A stretch of 64,000 nt of DNA from the NCBI GenBank assembly GCA_002337095.1, contig DDFI01000004.1, positions 1-64,000 of the forward strand. Direction: 5' to 3'. How positions within the stretch are numbered: position 1 is the first letter of the stretch; each line of letters begins with the position of its first letter. This document shows positions 1-8,279 of the stretch, piece by piece. Origin of the DNA: Candidatus Saccharibacteria bacterium UBA1932 (GTDB taxonomy: Bacteria; Patescibacteriota; Saccharimonadia; Saccharimonadales; Saccharimonadaceae). A program made the translations under genes and the position numbers. The notes under the pieces are model-generated. The model worked only from the letters and a program-made list of their open reading frames with translations, had not been told where the DNA came from and ran no database searches.

Positions 1-67
1 ATTGTGGAGGTGTGGGGTGGTTTAGTATTTTTACCACAAGCAACAATAGTATATAATGAGATTATCT

Positions 68-1345
68 ATGGTACTAAATACTCTGCTGTCACGCGTGCAA
101 GCAAAAAAAACCTCACAACCAGACGATAATTATATTGTTGGGCTGGATATTGGCACCGAATTTGTAAAGGCGCTGATCGCGCGGGTGGATCACGACGATA
201 TCGAGATTGTTGGTGTGGGCCGTACCCGCCAGGATGTCAGCGATATGCATTCTGGCGCGATTGCCGACATCGCTGGCGTGGTGCGTAACTGCGAAGACGC
301 CCTGAGCCAGGCCGAGGACGAAGCCGGCCTGCAGGCCAAACGCGCGATTATTGGTATCGCTGGCGAATTGGTAAAGGGTGCAACTAATACCATTCGCTAC
401 CGGCGGCCGCAGCCCGATCGCCCGCTGGACGAGGCCGAGATGGAATTTATCATCGAAAAAGTCCACGAACGCGCCCAGCACAAGGCCCAAAAGCAAATCG
501 CGCTGGAGACCGGCAACCAAGAAGTTGAGGTGAAGCTAGTCAACTCGGCGCTGGTCAGCATCCACATCGATGGCTACAAAGTGTCAAACCCGATTGGATT
601 TCAGGGCAAAGATGTGGCGGTGCAGATCTATACGGCGTTTGCGCCGATGGTACATATTGGCGCGCTAGAGCGTGTGGCCGACGAGCTGGCGCTGAATTTG
701 GTGGCGGTGGCGGCCGAGCCATATGCGGTGAGCCGTAGTGTGCTAGGTAACGATGCTAGTAGCACGTTTACGGCGATCTTGGCAGATGTGGGTGGCGGCA
801 CTACCGATATCGCGGTGGTGAATGACGGCGGCGTCGAGGGGACGAAGATGTTTGGCATTGGCGGCCGTAGCTTTACGCGCACTATCGAGCACGAGCTGGG
901 CCTAGACTATACAGCTGCCGAAAAGCTCAAGGTTAACCTGGAGCACGAGCAGATCAAGCCCAAGGTGCGCACCGCAGTCGAGACGGCAATCGACAAGACG
1001 CTTGACGTCTGGCTGGCGGGGGTAGAGCTGGCGCTGAGTGAGTTTGATTCGCTCGATCATTTGCCAAATCGGCTGCTGCTTTGTGGCGGTGGCGCCAGCC
1101 TGGCCAAGCTGGTTGATGCGCTCGAATCGGACGAATGGTATCGCAATTTGCCATTTACCAAACGCCCGCGTATCCAGCTGATTACCCCCGAGGACGTTGT
1201 GGGCATCAAAGACCTCACCAAGAAAGCGAGCGACCATACGTTTATCACGGCGATGGGCCTGCTGCGGGTTGGCTATGATACAATAGGGACACACGTAGCG
1301 GGGGACAGCCTGCGCGACAAACTTAATCGGCTGGTACGAATCTAG
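68..1345 (+). CDS. FtsA/PilM-like actin-fold ATPase
   Basis: Member of the FtsA/PilM/MreB actin-like ATPase superfamily, expected at the inner face of the membrane in division or pilus assembly. The phosphate-1 motif is in the N-terminal part (VGLDIGTEFVKALIA), the second phosphate loop is LADVGGGTTDIAVV in the middle, and the adenosine motif LLLCGGGASLAKL is near the end. An SHS2-like insert between them points to FtsA/PilM rather than MreB. An ATG at 56 lies inside a TATAAT (52-57), so I take the in-frame ATG at 68, ten bases after that hexamer; this predicts a leaderless or nearly leaderless mRNA. The next gene starts four bases after the stop, so they are probably co-transcribed. FtsA and PilM cannot be told apart from this window because no ftsZ or pilNO is present. 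Confidence 0.85.
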   Translation: MVLNTLLSRVQAKKTSQPDDNYIVGLDIGTEFVKALIARVDHDDIEIVGVGRTRQDVSDMHSGAIADIAGVVRNCEDALSQAEDEAGLQAKRAIIGIAGELVKGATNTIRYRRPQPDRPLDEAEMEFIIEKVHERAQHKAQKQIALETGNQEVEVKLVNSALVSIHIDGYKVSNPIGFQGKDVAVQIYTAFAPMVHIGALERVADELALNLVAVAAEPYAVSRSVLGNDASSTFTAILADVGGGTTDIAVVNDGGVEGTKMFGIGGRSFTRTIEHELGLDYTAAEKLKVNLEHEQIKPKVRTAVETAIDKTLDVWLAGVELALSEFDSLDHLPNRLLLCGGGASLAKLVDALESDEWYRNLPFTKRPRIQLITPEDVVGIKDLTKKASDHTFITAMGLLRVGYDTIGTHVAGDSLRDKLNRLVRI

Positions 1346-1348
1346 GGT

Positions 1349-2989
1349 ATGCAAAAAGACATTATCTACATCGACGTCGAAGATGACATCACGGCGGTCA
1401 TTGGCAAGGTGAAGGCGGCAACACACAAGATTGTGGCCGTGGTGCCGCCCAAGCATGTGGGGATGTTGCAGAGTGCGGTGAATCTGCGCTTGTTGGCACG
1501 GGTGGCCGAGCAGCAGGGCAAGCGGCTGGTGCTGATTACTGGCAATGCGGCGCTGCGTGGACTGGCGGCTTCGGCGGCGATACCGGTGGCAAAAACCTTG
1601 CAGTCTAAGCCCGAGATCCCAGAGGCAGTGACCATTGATACTAATGACGATGACGAGATTATTGATGGTGCGGCGCTACCGATCGGCGAGCACGCCGCGA
1701 GTGTTGATAGCGCTGCCAAGGCGATTGCTGCCAAAGATGCAGCGGCTCAGTCGGTTATTGCGGCAGGTGCTGTTGGCGCTGCTGGCGTCGCGGCCAAAAA
1801 ACCGCGCTCGACCCCCATGGTACCGCTAGTGAAGGGCCCGATCAAAGTGCCAGATTTTAGCAATTTTCGCAACAAATTAGGGCTGTTGATAGGTGGTGGT
1901 GTACTGCTGCTGGCGTTGCTGGTGTGGGCGATTGTGTTTGCCCCCACGGCACGAATCATCGTGACCGCACGCACAAGCAATGTGCCGATTACTGCCAAGG
2001 TGACATTGGCGCCTGATAGCAAGACCGACCAGGCAGCCGGCACGCTGCAATCTACTGTCAAACAGATCAAAAAAGACCTATCAATCCCCTATGCCGCTAC
2101 CGGCACCAAGGATATTGGCGACCAGGCAACCGGGCGAGTGTCGTTTTCTACTGATAGTATCGGCAAGCTTGGCTATACCATTCCGGCTGGCACCACGGTG
2201 ACGGCAAATACTGGCGCGACATTTACGACCGATGCTAACGTGACGTTTTCGATTAGTAATTACCGTGACAATTCTGTGACAGTAACTGCGACCGATCGCG
2301 GCACCAAGTCGAACGGCGTTACTGGCAGTGTGACTGGCCTGCCGGCTGGTGTGTATGGTAAATTTACGGCAGCAACTGCCGGTGGCACCGATAAAACCGT
2401 GCCCGTGACCACCGCGGGCGACATACAGGCGGCGCGCGACAAAGCCGCTAGCCAGAATAGCGATGCAGATATGAAAAAACAGCTGACTGAACAGTTTGGC
2501 GGCGACTATGTCGTGATCGATACCTCGTACAATGCCGACCTAGGCGGCCTCACCGCCAGCCCGGCCGTCGACCAACAGGCGCCAGAGGGTAAAGGTACGC
2601 TGACCGGCACGGCTACCTACACGCTAGTGGCAGTGTCGCGGGCCGAGATCGGCAAATTTACCGACGCCGTGCTGGCAGCGCAGCTGAAAGGCAAGCCTAA
2701 CCAACGCGTCTATGATAATGGCGCCAAAGAGGCGAATTTTACCGGTGTGACGGGTGACAAGACCAAAACGACCGCTAATCTGGCTGCGAATGCTCAGGTA
2801 GGCCCGCAGATCGATGACTCCGCGCTCAAAGAATACGCCAAAGGCAAGCGCTATGGCGACATCCAGTCGTATGTCAATGCAGTCCAGGGAGTCGATAGTA
2901 CTGACATCAAATTCTCACCATTTTGGGTGAGTAGCGCGCCAAATGATACTAAACGAATCACGGTCGAATTCAAGCTCAATGCCAAGTAA
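1349..2989 (+). CDS. Single-pass membrane protein, baseplate J/gp47-like type
   Basis: A 546-residue protein with three parts. The N-terminal cytoplasmic part (about 1-120) is Rossmann-like (IVAVVPP..., RLVLITGN...). An Ala/Lys-rich linker follows. One hydrophobic helix lies at about 175-200 (LGLLIGGGVLLLALLVWAIVFAP). The large exported part is rich in Thr, Val and Gly and beta-strand-like. From memory, proteins of this shape next to an FtsA/PilM-like gene in Saccharibacteria are annotated as baseplate J/gp47 family; I recognise the architecture rather than a decisive motif. It sits between the FtsA/PilM-like gene and ruvX and overlaps the latter by 11 bases. A surface or division-associated role is inference. 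Confidence 0.7.
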   Translation: MQKDIIYIDVEDDITAVIGKVKAATHKIVAVVPPKHVGMLQSAVNLRLLARVAEQQGKRLVLITGNAALRGLAASAAIPVAKTLQSKPEIPEAVTIDTNDDDEIIDGAALPIGEHAASVDSAAKAIAAKDAAAQSVIAAGAVGAAGVAAKKPRSTPMVPLVKGPIKVPDFSNFRNKLGLLIGGGVLLLALLVWAIVFAPTARIIVTARTSNVPITAKVTLAPDSKTDQAAGTLQSTVKQIKKDLSIPYAATGTKDIGDQATGRVSFSTDSIGKLGYTIPAGTTVTANTGATFTTDANVTFSISNYRDNSVTVTATDRGTKSNGVTGSVTGLPAGVYGKFTAATAGGTDKTVPVTTAGDIQAARDKAASQNSDADMKKQLTEQFGGDYVVIDTSYNADLGGLTASPAVDQQAPEGKGTLTGTATYTLVAVSRAEIGKFTDAVLAAQLKGKPNQRVYDNGAKEANFTGVTGDKTKTTANLAANAQVGPQIDDSALKEYAKGKRYGDIQSYVNAVQGVDSTDIKFSPFWVSSAPNDTKRITVEFKLNAK

Positions 2990-3383
2990 TACCTACCTCG
3001 GCCTCGATGTGGGCACTAAGCGTATTGGTGTCGCCCGCGGTGATGCTAGCGTGCGGCTGGCGTTTCCGCTCGAGACGATCGAGGTAGACGGACAGGAATA
3101 CAACTGTATCGGCGAGCTGGCCCGCGAACACGACGCGATTGCCCTGGTTGTGGGATACCCGCGCAATCAGGCGGGCGACCCAACGGCGCAGACCGCCAGT
3201 GTTGAGCAATTTGTAGAGCCGCTTCGAGCGCGTGGATTGTCAGTTATTTTTCAGGATGAATCAGTGACAAGTGTGATGGCTGAGCAGCGCTTGATTGCTA
3301 GTGGCAAGGCCTATGCCAAAGGCGACATAGATGCGCTTGCGGCCGCGTTGATATTGCAGGATTATCTGGAGCGCCGCGCATGA
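2979..3383 (+). CDS. ruvX: Putative pre-16S rRNA nuclease / Holliday junction resolvase RuvX (YqgF)
   Basis: A YqgF-family RNase H-fold nuclease of about 134 residues, the usual family length. The signature YLGLDVGTKRIGVARGD opens the protein, VVGYPRNQAGD is the second conserved block, and FQDESVTSVMAEQ and DIDALAAALILQDYL are the last ones, supplying the acidic metal ligands. The family processes pre-16S rRNA and may resolve Holliday junctions. An upstream in-frame ATG at 2943 lies deep in the previous gene; the ATG at 2979 places the conserved block at the N-terminus and overlaps the preceding stop by 11 bases, typical of translational coupling. mltG follows with a 4-base overlap. Confidence 0.9.
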   Translation: MPSNTYLGLDVGTKRIGVARGDASVRLAFPLETIEVDGQEYNCIGELAREHDAIALVVGYPRNQAGDPTAQTASVEQFVEPLRARGLSVIFQDESVTSVMAEQRLIASGKAYAKGDIDALAAALILQDYLERRA

Positions 3384-4591
3384 TTGACGGGATACGCCCA
3401 CCTAGACGGCCGGCCCCCACTGGTACGCCCGCCTCGCAGCCCAGGTTGACATCGCCGCGGCCACAGCCGCGTATCGCCCCGCAACCCCAGTTGCCATCAG
3501 TAGCATCACCGGTGTCGCCAGCCTCGCCGACTACCAAAGTAGCGCCGCGACGACGCCGTCGCTGGCCATGGATCGTGGGCGGTGTACTTGCGGCCGCAGT
3601 GCTGTGCGCGGCGATTGTGACAGGGCTGTATATGTATCAGCTATCACCTGTAAAGCCTGGCGATAGCTCGCGCCAACGTGTCACAATCACCTATGGAATG
3701 TCGCCAAGCGAAATCGCCGTTAGCCTGAAGGCACAGGACCTCATTCGTGATACAACAGCATTCGATATCTACACACGCCTAAGCGGTACCCGCAACCAGC
3801 TGCAGGCTGGGCGGTATAGTCTGTCGGCGGGCGAGTCGACGCCACAGATCGTGGAGCATTTGCGAGCGGGCAGGGCCGATACGTTCCAGATTACATTTTA
3901 TCCAGGGGCGACGCTGCGCGACACGTGGTCGCAGCCAGACAAGCGTAGCGATGTTGTGACTATGCTTTCGCGCGCCGGGTATCCCGAAGCCGAAATAGCG
4001 GCGGCGTTGGCAAAGAGCTATACGCATCCGCTCTTTGCCGGCAAACCAGCTGGCACGTCGCTCGAGGGATATGTCTACGGCGAAACCTACACAGTGGATG
4101 CCAGTGCGAGTGTTGAAGATATTCTGAAAATAACATTTGACCAGTACTGGCAAGAAATCCAGAATAATAACCTTGTAGAAGCGTTTGCCGAGCACGGGCT
4201 CAATCTGTACCAGGGCATCACACTAGCATCCATCGTCCAGCGCGAGGTGTCGCATCCGCCAGATCAGGCGCAGGTAGCACAGGTGTTTTATCGTCGATTG
4301 GCCTCTGATACGGTGCTTGGTAGCGACGTGACGTTTATCTATGCGGCACATATGCAGGGCGTAGTGCCGTCGGTGCAGCTGGATTCGCCGTATAACACCC
4401 GGCGCGTCAAAGGTTTGCCGCCAGGGCCAATTGCCGTGCCTGGCCTGAGCGCACTGACGGCGGTGGCGCATCCGGCAAGTGGCGATTATATGTATTTTGT
4501 AGCGGGCGAGGATGGCAAAACGTATTTTGCTCGTACAGAGGCCGAGCACAACCAAAACATCCGTGATCACTGCGGAGTGCTTTGCCAATAA
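3380..4591 (+). CDS. mltG: Endolytic murein transglycosylase MltG (YceG-like)
   Basis: MltG cleaves nascent glycan strands and terminates their elongation. The protein has a Pro-rich cytoplasmic N-terminus, Arg-rich residues at about 53-59, one transmembrane helix at about 60-88 (WPWIVGGVLAAAVLCAAIVTGLYMYQL), a LysM-like segment, then the YceG catalytic domain. The catalytic block GITLASIVQREVSHP carries the expected Glu, and SPYNTRR...GLPPGPIAVPG is the conserved substrate-cleft motif. At 403 residues it has the usual family length. Its ATGA overlap with ruvX makes this the last gene of a tight four-gene run starting at 68. Confidence 0.93.
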   Translation: MIDGIRPPRRPAPTGTPASQPRLTSPRPQPRIAPQPQLPSVASPVSPASPTTKVAPRRRRRWPWIVGGVLAAAVLCAAIVTGLYMYQLSPVKPGDSSRQRVTITYGMSPSEIAVSLKAQDLIRDTTAFDIYTRLSGTRNQLQAGRYSLSAGESTPQIVEHLRAGRADTFQITFYPGATLRDTWSQPDKRSDVVTMLSRAGYPEAEIAAALAKSYTHPLFAGKPAGTSLEGYVYGETYTVDASASVEDILKITFDQYWQEIQNNNLVEAFAEHGLNLYQGITLASIVQREVSHPPDQAQVAQVFYRRLASDTVLGSDVTFIYAAHMQGVVPSVQLDSPYNTRRVKGLPPGPIAVPGLSALTAVAHPASGDYMYFVAGEDGKTYFARTEAEHNQNIRDHCGVLCQ

Positions 4592-4605
4592 CAACCATCA
4601 GCGCA

Positions 4606-4635
4606 TTGACATAGCGGCGGGGTGTTTGTTACAAT
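4606..4635 (+). promoter_or_regulatory. Sigma-70 type promoter for the LysM-CHAP gene
   Basis: TTGACA (4606-4611), an 18-base spacer and TACAAT (4630-4635). A start site near 4642 is predicted. It lies just after the mltG stop and gives the wall-hydrolase gene its own transcription with a leader of about 225 bases. Confidence 0.75.
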
Positions 4636-4641
4636 GTGTGG

Positions 4642-4866
4642 TAGCGCATTTGGTTGTTGCACTTCTAGATACGGCAATGCCGTAACCAGACGCGAGTGGG
4701 ATTTCAATTGCCAAATGGCCTACCTTACCTGTCGTACGGACACCGAAATAAGCGTTTTTGTACTATTAATTAATAAAATCGGTCGACACGTGTGTCCTGT
4801 TCTGTTGCGAGAAGTAAGACAGAGAGGTAGATGCCCTAGTAGTAATACGAGGGCAGGAGAACTATA
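4642..4866 (+). other. Long 5' leader of the LysM-CHAP gene
   Basis: About 225 untranslated bases between the predicted start site and the coding region. Hairpins visible include TACGGCAATGCCGTA near 4670 and TGCCCT/AGGGCA (4832-4837 with 4850-4855), whose 3' arm abuts the ribosome-binding site AGGAGA (4855-4860). The last hairpin could mask that site. I could not match the leader to a known riboswitch; the conserved c-di-AMP (ydaO) core that often precedes wall hydrolases is not seen. An 81-codon open frame here (4622-4867) has no family resemblance. Confidence 0.4.
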
Positions 4867-6057
4867 ATTCGTACTAACGAATCAAGCTCTGGCATTGCCG
4901 GCGCCCAACCTAGTCATTATCCTTCGGGGGCTACCGCTGTTCAGCGCTCCCGCAAAAAGCCCCGTATTCGTATCAGTTCTACCGCGTTTGCCTCGTATTT
5001 AGGTATATTTTTGCTGGTGATGTCGCTGGTAGCGATCAGCTACCAGCCACCTAGGCGCCTAGATGTGGTAGCAGACCAAACTAAGGCCGCTGTCGCGCCG
5101 ATTGCGGCGAGTGCCACCGATGGATCGGTTGACCAGCGCGTTGCTACTAATATCGCGGCATCGATTGCCGACCGCGGTGATCTACCGATCAAATATAGCG
5201 TCACTAACTTGTCGCAGTCGCTGGCTGCCGAAAGCGCACTGGCGCAGACCGACACCAAGGTTATTAGCAAGCCGCAGATCGTCTCGCCAACAGCTAGCAA
5301 CCAGATCACTCGCAGCTATACCACCATCGCAGGCGATACGGTGCCGACGGTTGCTGCGAAATTTAAAATCAATGGTACCACGCTGCGCTGGGCAAACAAT
5401 TTGACCTCGGATGCGCTTGAGCCGGGTAAAGTGTTGACCGTACCCGGCACTGACGGCGTGCTATATACGATTAAGTCTGGCGACACGGTTGACAGCGTCG
5501 CAGCAAAATACAAAGCCGACAAGAGCCTCGTTACTGCCTATAATAACCTCGAGACAAGTGCCTTGACACCTGGTAAACAGATTATTATCCCTGATGGCAA
5601 TTTGCCCGAGAATGAGCGACCCGGGTATGTGGCGCCACGTGCAACAGCGCGCACGTCAACATACGGCAATTATGGCTCGGGAAGCGCGACGAGCTCGTGG
5701 TTGCTTGCCACCGGCGGCAACGGTTATGCCTACGGCTACTGTACGTGGTACGCTTACGAGCGTCGGGTGCAGCTAGGGTTGCCGGTCGGCAGCAATTGGG
5801 GCAATGCCTCAAGCTGGGCCTACTATGCCGCAGCCGCTGGCTTGCAGGTTGATGGTACGCCATCTGCCGGCGCCATACTGCAGAGTAGCGAAAGCTATTT
5901 TGGTCACGTAGCGATTGTCGAAAGTGTCAACCCGGGTGTATCAATTACCATTAGCGAAATGAACGGCTACCGCTGGGGTGGCGGCTTCAACCGCGTCGGC
6001 CGCGGCGATATCCCATGGAGCACGGCGGTGAGTGGCATCTATCGTTACATTCACTAA
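4867..6057 (+). CDS. LysM-LysM-CHAP peptidoglycan hydrolase, probable ATT start
   Basis: A secreted or membrane-anchored wall hydrolase. From the proposed start it has a basic cytoplasmic stretch (RSRKKPRIRIS), a membrane helix (FASYLGIFLLVMSLVAISY), two LysM repeats (YTTIAGDTVPTVAAKF..., YTIKSGDTVDSVAAKY...), a linker, and a C-terminal CHAP amidase/endopeptidase domain with the Cys in YGYCTWYAYERR and the His in FGHVAIVE. Between the upstream in-frame stop (4843) and TTG at 5011 there is no ATG, GTG or TTG, yet the reading is protein-like throughout and a TTG/GTG/ATG start at 5011-5022 would cut the helix in half. AGGAGA at 4855-4860 sits six bases before ATT at 4867, so a rare ATT (or ATA at 4864) start is my best reading. 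Confidence 0.8.
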   Translation: MRTNESSSGIAGAQPSHYPSGATAVQRSRKKPRIRISSTAFASYLGIFLLVMSLVAISYQPPRRLDVVADQTKAAVAPIAASATDGSVDQRVATNIAASIADRGDLPIKYSVTNLSQSLAAESALAQTDTKVISKPQIVSPTASNQITRSYTTIAGDTVPTVAAKFKINGTTLRWANNLTSDALEPGKVLTVPGTDGVLYTIKSGDTVDSVAAKYKADKSLVTAYNNLETSALTPGKQIIIPDGNLPENERPGYVAPRATARTSTYGNYGSGSATSSWLLATGGNGYAYGYCTWYAYERRVQLGLPVGSNWGNASSWAYYAAAAGLQVDGTPSAGAILQSSESYFGHVAIVESVNPGVSITISEMNGYRWGGGFNRVGRGDIPWSTAVSGIYRYIH

Positions 6058-6075
6058 TATAACTACGAAATACCT

Positions 6076-6105
6076 AAACGCCTCTGTCAAATCAGTGGCG
6101 TTTTT
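6076..6105 (+). terminator. Rho-independent terminator after the LysM-CHAP gene
   Basis: Stem AACGCC (6077-6082) with GGCGTT (6097-6102), an inner CTG/CAG pair, then a T-run. The T-run leads straight into the obg -10 hexamer at 6108. Confidence 0.8.
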
Positions 6106-6121
6106 GGTATACTAGTGATAT

Positions 6122-7438
6122 ATGTTTGTCGATACAGCTCGTGTAACAGTGCAAGCCGGCCGCGGTGGTGATGGTGCGGTGAGTTTTCGCCATGAGATTT
6201 ATGTCGACAAGGGCGGCCCGGACGGTGGCGATGGTGGCAAGGGCGGCGATGTGATTTTTGTGGCATCAGAGAATGTCAACACGCTGCTGGATTTTCGCTA
6301 CAAGCCCGAGCTAAAGGCCCAGCCCGGCGTCGCCGGAAGCAAGAAAAAAATGGCTGGTCGCATGGGTGTAAGCCTGTACGTCAAGGTACCGGTCGGCACA
6401 TTGGTACGCCGCGATGGCGAGATTATTGCCGACCTGACGCGTGATGGCGAGCAGGTGATTATCGCACGCGGTGGTGATGGCGGTTTTGGCAATGCGCATT
6501 TTAAGTCGAGCGTGCGCCAAACGCCGCGCATGGCGGAGCTGGGTGAAGATGGCGACAAATTCGAAGCCGACTTAGAGCTCAAGCTGCTGGCGGATATTGG
6601 CTTAGTTGGGTTTCCGAATGCTGGCAAATCAACATTCCTGTCGGTGGTTAGCAACGCACGGCCCGAGATCGCCGATTATGCGTTTACCACCCTCACGCCG
6701 AACCTTGGTGTAGCCGACGTCGACGATGGTAGTATTTTGATTGCAGATATTCCGGGCTTGATCGAGGGGGCCAGTGAAGGCAAGGGTCTTGGTGATGCGT
6801 TTTTGCGCCATGTCGAACGCACCGCGGTGCTGCTTCATCTGATCGACGCCTACAGCAATGATGTCGCCGCCAGTTATCGTACGATCCGGCACGAGCTCGA
6901 GCGCTATAGCCCCGACCTTGCCACCCGCCCCGAAGTAGTTGCGCTGACCAAAACCGACGGCCTAGACGACGACCTGATTGCTATGCAGACCGAGGCTTTG
7001 CGCGCGGTTGTGCCAGCAGATACGCAGCTGTTTGCGATTTCGTCAACAGCGCATCGGGGTCTGCAAGAGCTGCTGCGCCAACTGCGTCACGTGGTGCAAA
7101 CGGCGCGCGCCGCCGAGCAGACTGAATCGTTAGAGCCAGAGCTAGCCGATCGTCCGGTGATTTCGCTCGGTAGCCAGGAGATTTCGGAGGCGTGGTTTGT
7201 AGAGGTGGACGAGACGGCCGATGATGATGGCGCGACGATCCCGCTTTACCGCGTGACTGGTGACAAGATCGAGAAATTCGCTCGCCGCACTAATTTTGAT
7301 CAATTTGAGAGCGTAAACCGCCTGCGCGATATCATGAAACGCCTCGGTATCAGCCATGAGCTGAGTCGGCGCGGCGCCACCGGCACAAGCATGATTCGTA
7401 TTGGTTCGTCGCGCGGATTTCCGCTTGTCGAGCAGTAA
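6122..7438 (+). CDS. obg: GTPase ObgE/CgtA
   Basis: Essential ribosome-assembly and stress GTPase. It has the Gly-rich Obg fold (about 1-157; FVDTARVTVQAGRGGDGAVSFRHE), the G domain (G1 GFPNAGKS, G2 at DYAFTTL, G3 DIPGLIEGA, G4 LTKTD, G5 ISSTA) and a C-terminal OCT domain (about 340-430; WFVEVDETADDDG...YRVTGDKIEKFARRTNFDQFESVNRLRDIMKRLGI). At 438 residues it is full length. TATACT (6108-6113) lies eight bases before ATG with no Shine-Dalgarno, so the mRNA should be leaderless. The promoter sits in the tail of the preceding terminator. Confidence 0.97.
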   Translation: MFVDTARVTVQAGRGGDGAVSFRHEIYVDKGGPDGGDGGKGGDVIFVASENVNTLLDFRYKPELKAQPGVAGSKKKMAGRMGVSLYVKVPVGTLVRRDGEIIADLTRDGEQVIIARGGDGGFGNAHFKSSVRQTPRMAELGEDGDKFEADLELKLLADIGLVGFPNAGKSTFLSVVSNARPEIADYAFTTLTPNLGVADVDDGSILIADIPGLIEGASEGKGLGDAFLRHVERTAVLLHLIDAYSNDVAASYRTIRHELERYSPDLATRPEVVALTKTDGLDDDLIAMQTEALRAVVPADTQLFAISSTAHRGLQELLRQLRHVVQTARAAEQTESLEPELADRPVISLGSQEISEAWFVEVDETADDDGATIPLYRVTGDKIEKFARRTNFDQFESVNRLRDIMKRLGISHELSRRGATGTSMIRIGSSRGFPLVEQ

Positions 7439-7493
7439 CCAAATACTCCCTGCAAGAAAAGCGACAAAACATAACTACATAGTATAATTAAAC

Positions 7494-7531
7494 GTATATT
7501 TACAGTTGACGATCGTCACAAATAAATATAC
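7494..7531. promoter_or_regulatory. 38-bp extended dyad, site 1
   Basis: GTATAT (7494-7499), 7 bases, the 12-bp palindrome TGACGATCGTCA (7507-7518), 7 bases, ATATAC (7526-7531). Symmetry extends over all 38 bases, and the same layout recurs at 8102-8139, so this is a likely protein-binding site. It lies between the end of obg and the end of the PaaX-like gene. TTGACG-17-TACAAA can be read across it on the plus strand, which would transcribe antisense to the regulator gene. Confidence 0.65.
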
Positions 7532-7570
7532 AAAACTATTCTATAATATCTGGGCGAAGGACAGGGTTAT

Positions 7571-8089
7571 TTATGTAATTTTTGCGCATTCATATACCTG
7601 AACGTATGAGCTAATCTGTAAATCACGAGAAGCATCTACGATGATATGTGCGCAATCAAGTTTGCTCGTCCAGACGCTTTTTTGAATCGGTACAAATTGT
7701 AGTTCGCGAAGCAATGTGCGTAGCTGGTTACGACGGCCTCGTTGCTGCTCTGGAATGTCAAAAATTACCATGACATGTGAACCAATCAGCTTATCTGGCT
7801 GCCATGGTTTAATGCGATCTTTGCCTGCCTCCGTTAATTCAATACCGTTATGCGTATTAAACGCAACCAGCTTTTCGCGTTTGGCATGATAATACGCGGC
7901 ACGGAGAGTGCTGCGGGAATATCGTTGTTTTGCGTCGATTCGCGCTAGCTCGTTGAAAAATGCATTTGGCCTAAAGGCAAGAGTAATGTTGGCGTGCGAA
8001 TATGGCACGAGTGACTCGAGCACGTAGCGCAATGCCGTGTCGGGAAGAGAATTACCTATGAACATATCTCGATATTTTCGTTTTGCCAT
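7571..8089 (-). CDS. PaaX-like transcriptional regulator with Cas2-like domain
   Basis: A 172-residue protein. The N-terminal half is a winged-helix-like segment (YSRSTLRAAYYHAKREKLVAFNTHNGIELTEAGKDRIKPW). The C-terminal half resembles the Cas2-like middle domain of PaaX (HVMVIFDIPEQQRGRRNQLRTLLRELQFVPIQKSVWTS). The third, C-terminal PaaX domain is missing; PaaX itself is about 300 residues. Such short forms are often called Cas2, but no repeat array or cas gene is here. Upstream on the minus strand TTGACG, 17 bases and TACACT (8104-8099) form a promoter whose start site is within a few bases of the ATG, so the mRNA should be leaderless, and the promoter lies inside the site-2 dyad. Autorepression is the natural inference. 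Confidence 0.75.
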   Translation of the reverse strand: MAKRKYRDMFIGNSLPDTALRYVLESLVPYSHANITLAFRPNAFFNELARIDAKQRYSRSTLRAAYYHAKREKLVAFNTHNGIELTEAGKDRIKPWQPDKLIGSHVMVIFDIPEQQRGRRNQLRTLLRELQFVPIQKSVWTSKLDCAHIIVDASRDLQISSYVQVYECAKIT

Positions 8090-8101
8090 CTAAATAAAAG
8101 T

Positions 8102-8139
8102 GTATAGAAAAACATGACGGTCGTCAAGAAAGGATATAC
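8102..8139. promoter_or_regulatory. 38-bp extended dyad, site 2 (probable operator)
   Basis: GTATAG (8102-8107), 7 bases, TGACGGTCGTCA (8115-8126), 7 bases, ATATAC (8134-8139): the same spacing as site 1. It overlaps the -35 and part of the -10 of the leftward promoter of the PaaX-like gene, and ATGACG-17-TACAAA on the plus strand gives a possible rightward promoter. The position suits an operator controlling both directions. Confidence 0.7.
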
Positions 8140-8243
8140 AAAATTTGGGCGTGAAGTGAATTGAGAGCGGATGCATGACGATATATGAGAGAGTAAATAG
8201 TGTCGTCTGAGTGCCTAACTTGATACTATTACCCTCGAATGGC
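8140..8243 (+). other. Possible short transcript between dyad 2 and a terminator
   Basis: A rightward promoter in dyad 2 would make an RNA of about 110 bases ending at the terminator at 8244. I see only very short open frames (for example ATG at 8114, 16 codons) and no recognisable RNA family. It could be a small RNA, a tiny peptide gene or nothing. Confidence 0.25.
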
Positions 8244-8265
8244 ACACCTGCGCGGGTGTTTTTTT
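8244..8265 (+). terminator. Rho-independent terminator ahead of the ExoI gene
   Basis: ACACC (8244-8248), a loop, GGTGT (8255-8259), then seven T. It separates the 8140-8243 stretch from the exonuclease gene; the -10 of that gene starts three bases after it. Confidence 0.7.
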
Positions 8266-8279
8266 GTTATGATAGGGGT

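Noticed and set aside
902..1456. Minus-strand frame of 184 codons opposite the FtsA/PilM-like gene, and similar long antisense frames elsewhere
   Set aside because: Shadow frames of strongly biased coding sequence; none has motifs or expression signals.
4642..4866. c-di-AMP (ydaO) riboswitch before a wall hydrolase
   Set aside because: The context is suggestive, but the conserved core of that riboswitch is not found.
4622..4867. 81-codon frame in the leader of the LysM-CHAP gene
   Set aside because: Composition is not protein-like, there is no ribosome-binding site and it overlaps a predicted leader RNA.
7571..8089. Cas2 of a CRISPR system
   Set aside because: The protein has an N-terminal winged helix and PaaX-type sequence, and there is no repeat array or other cas gene in the window.
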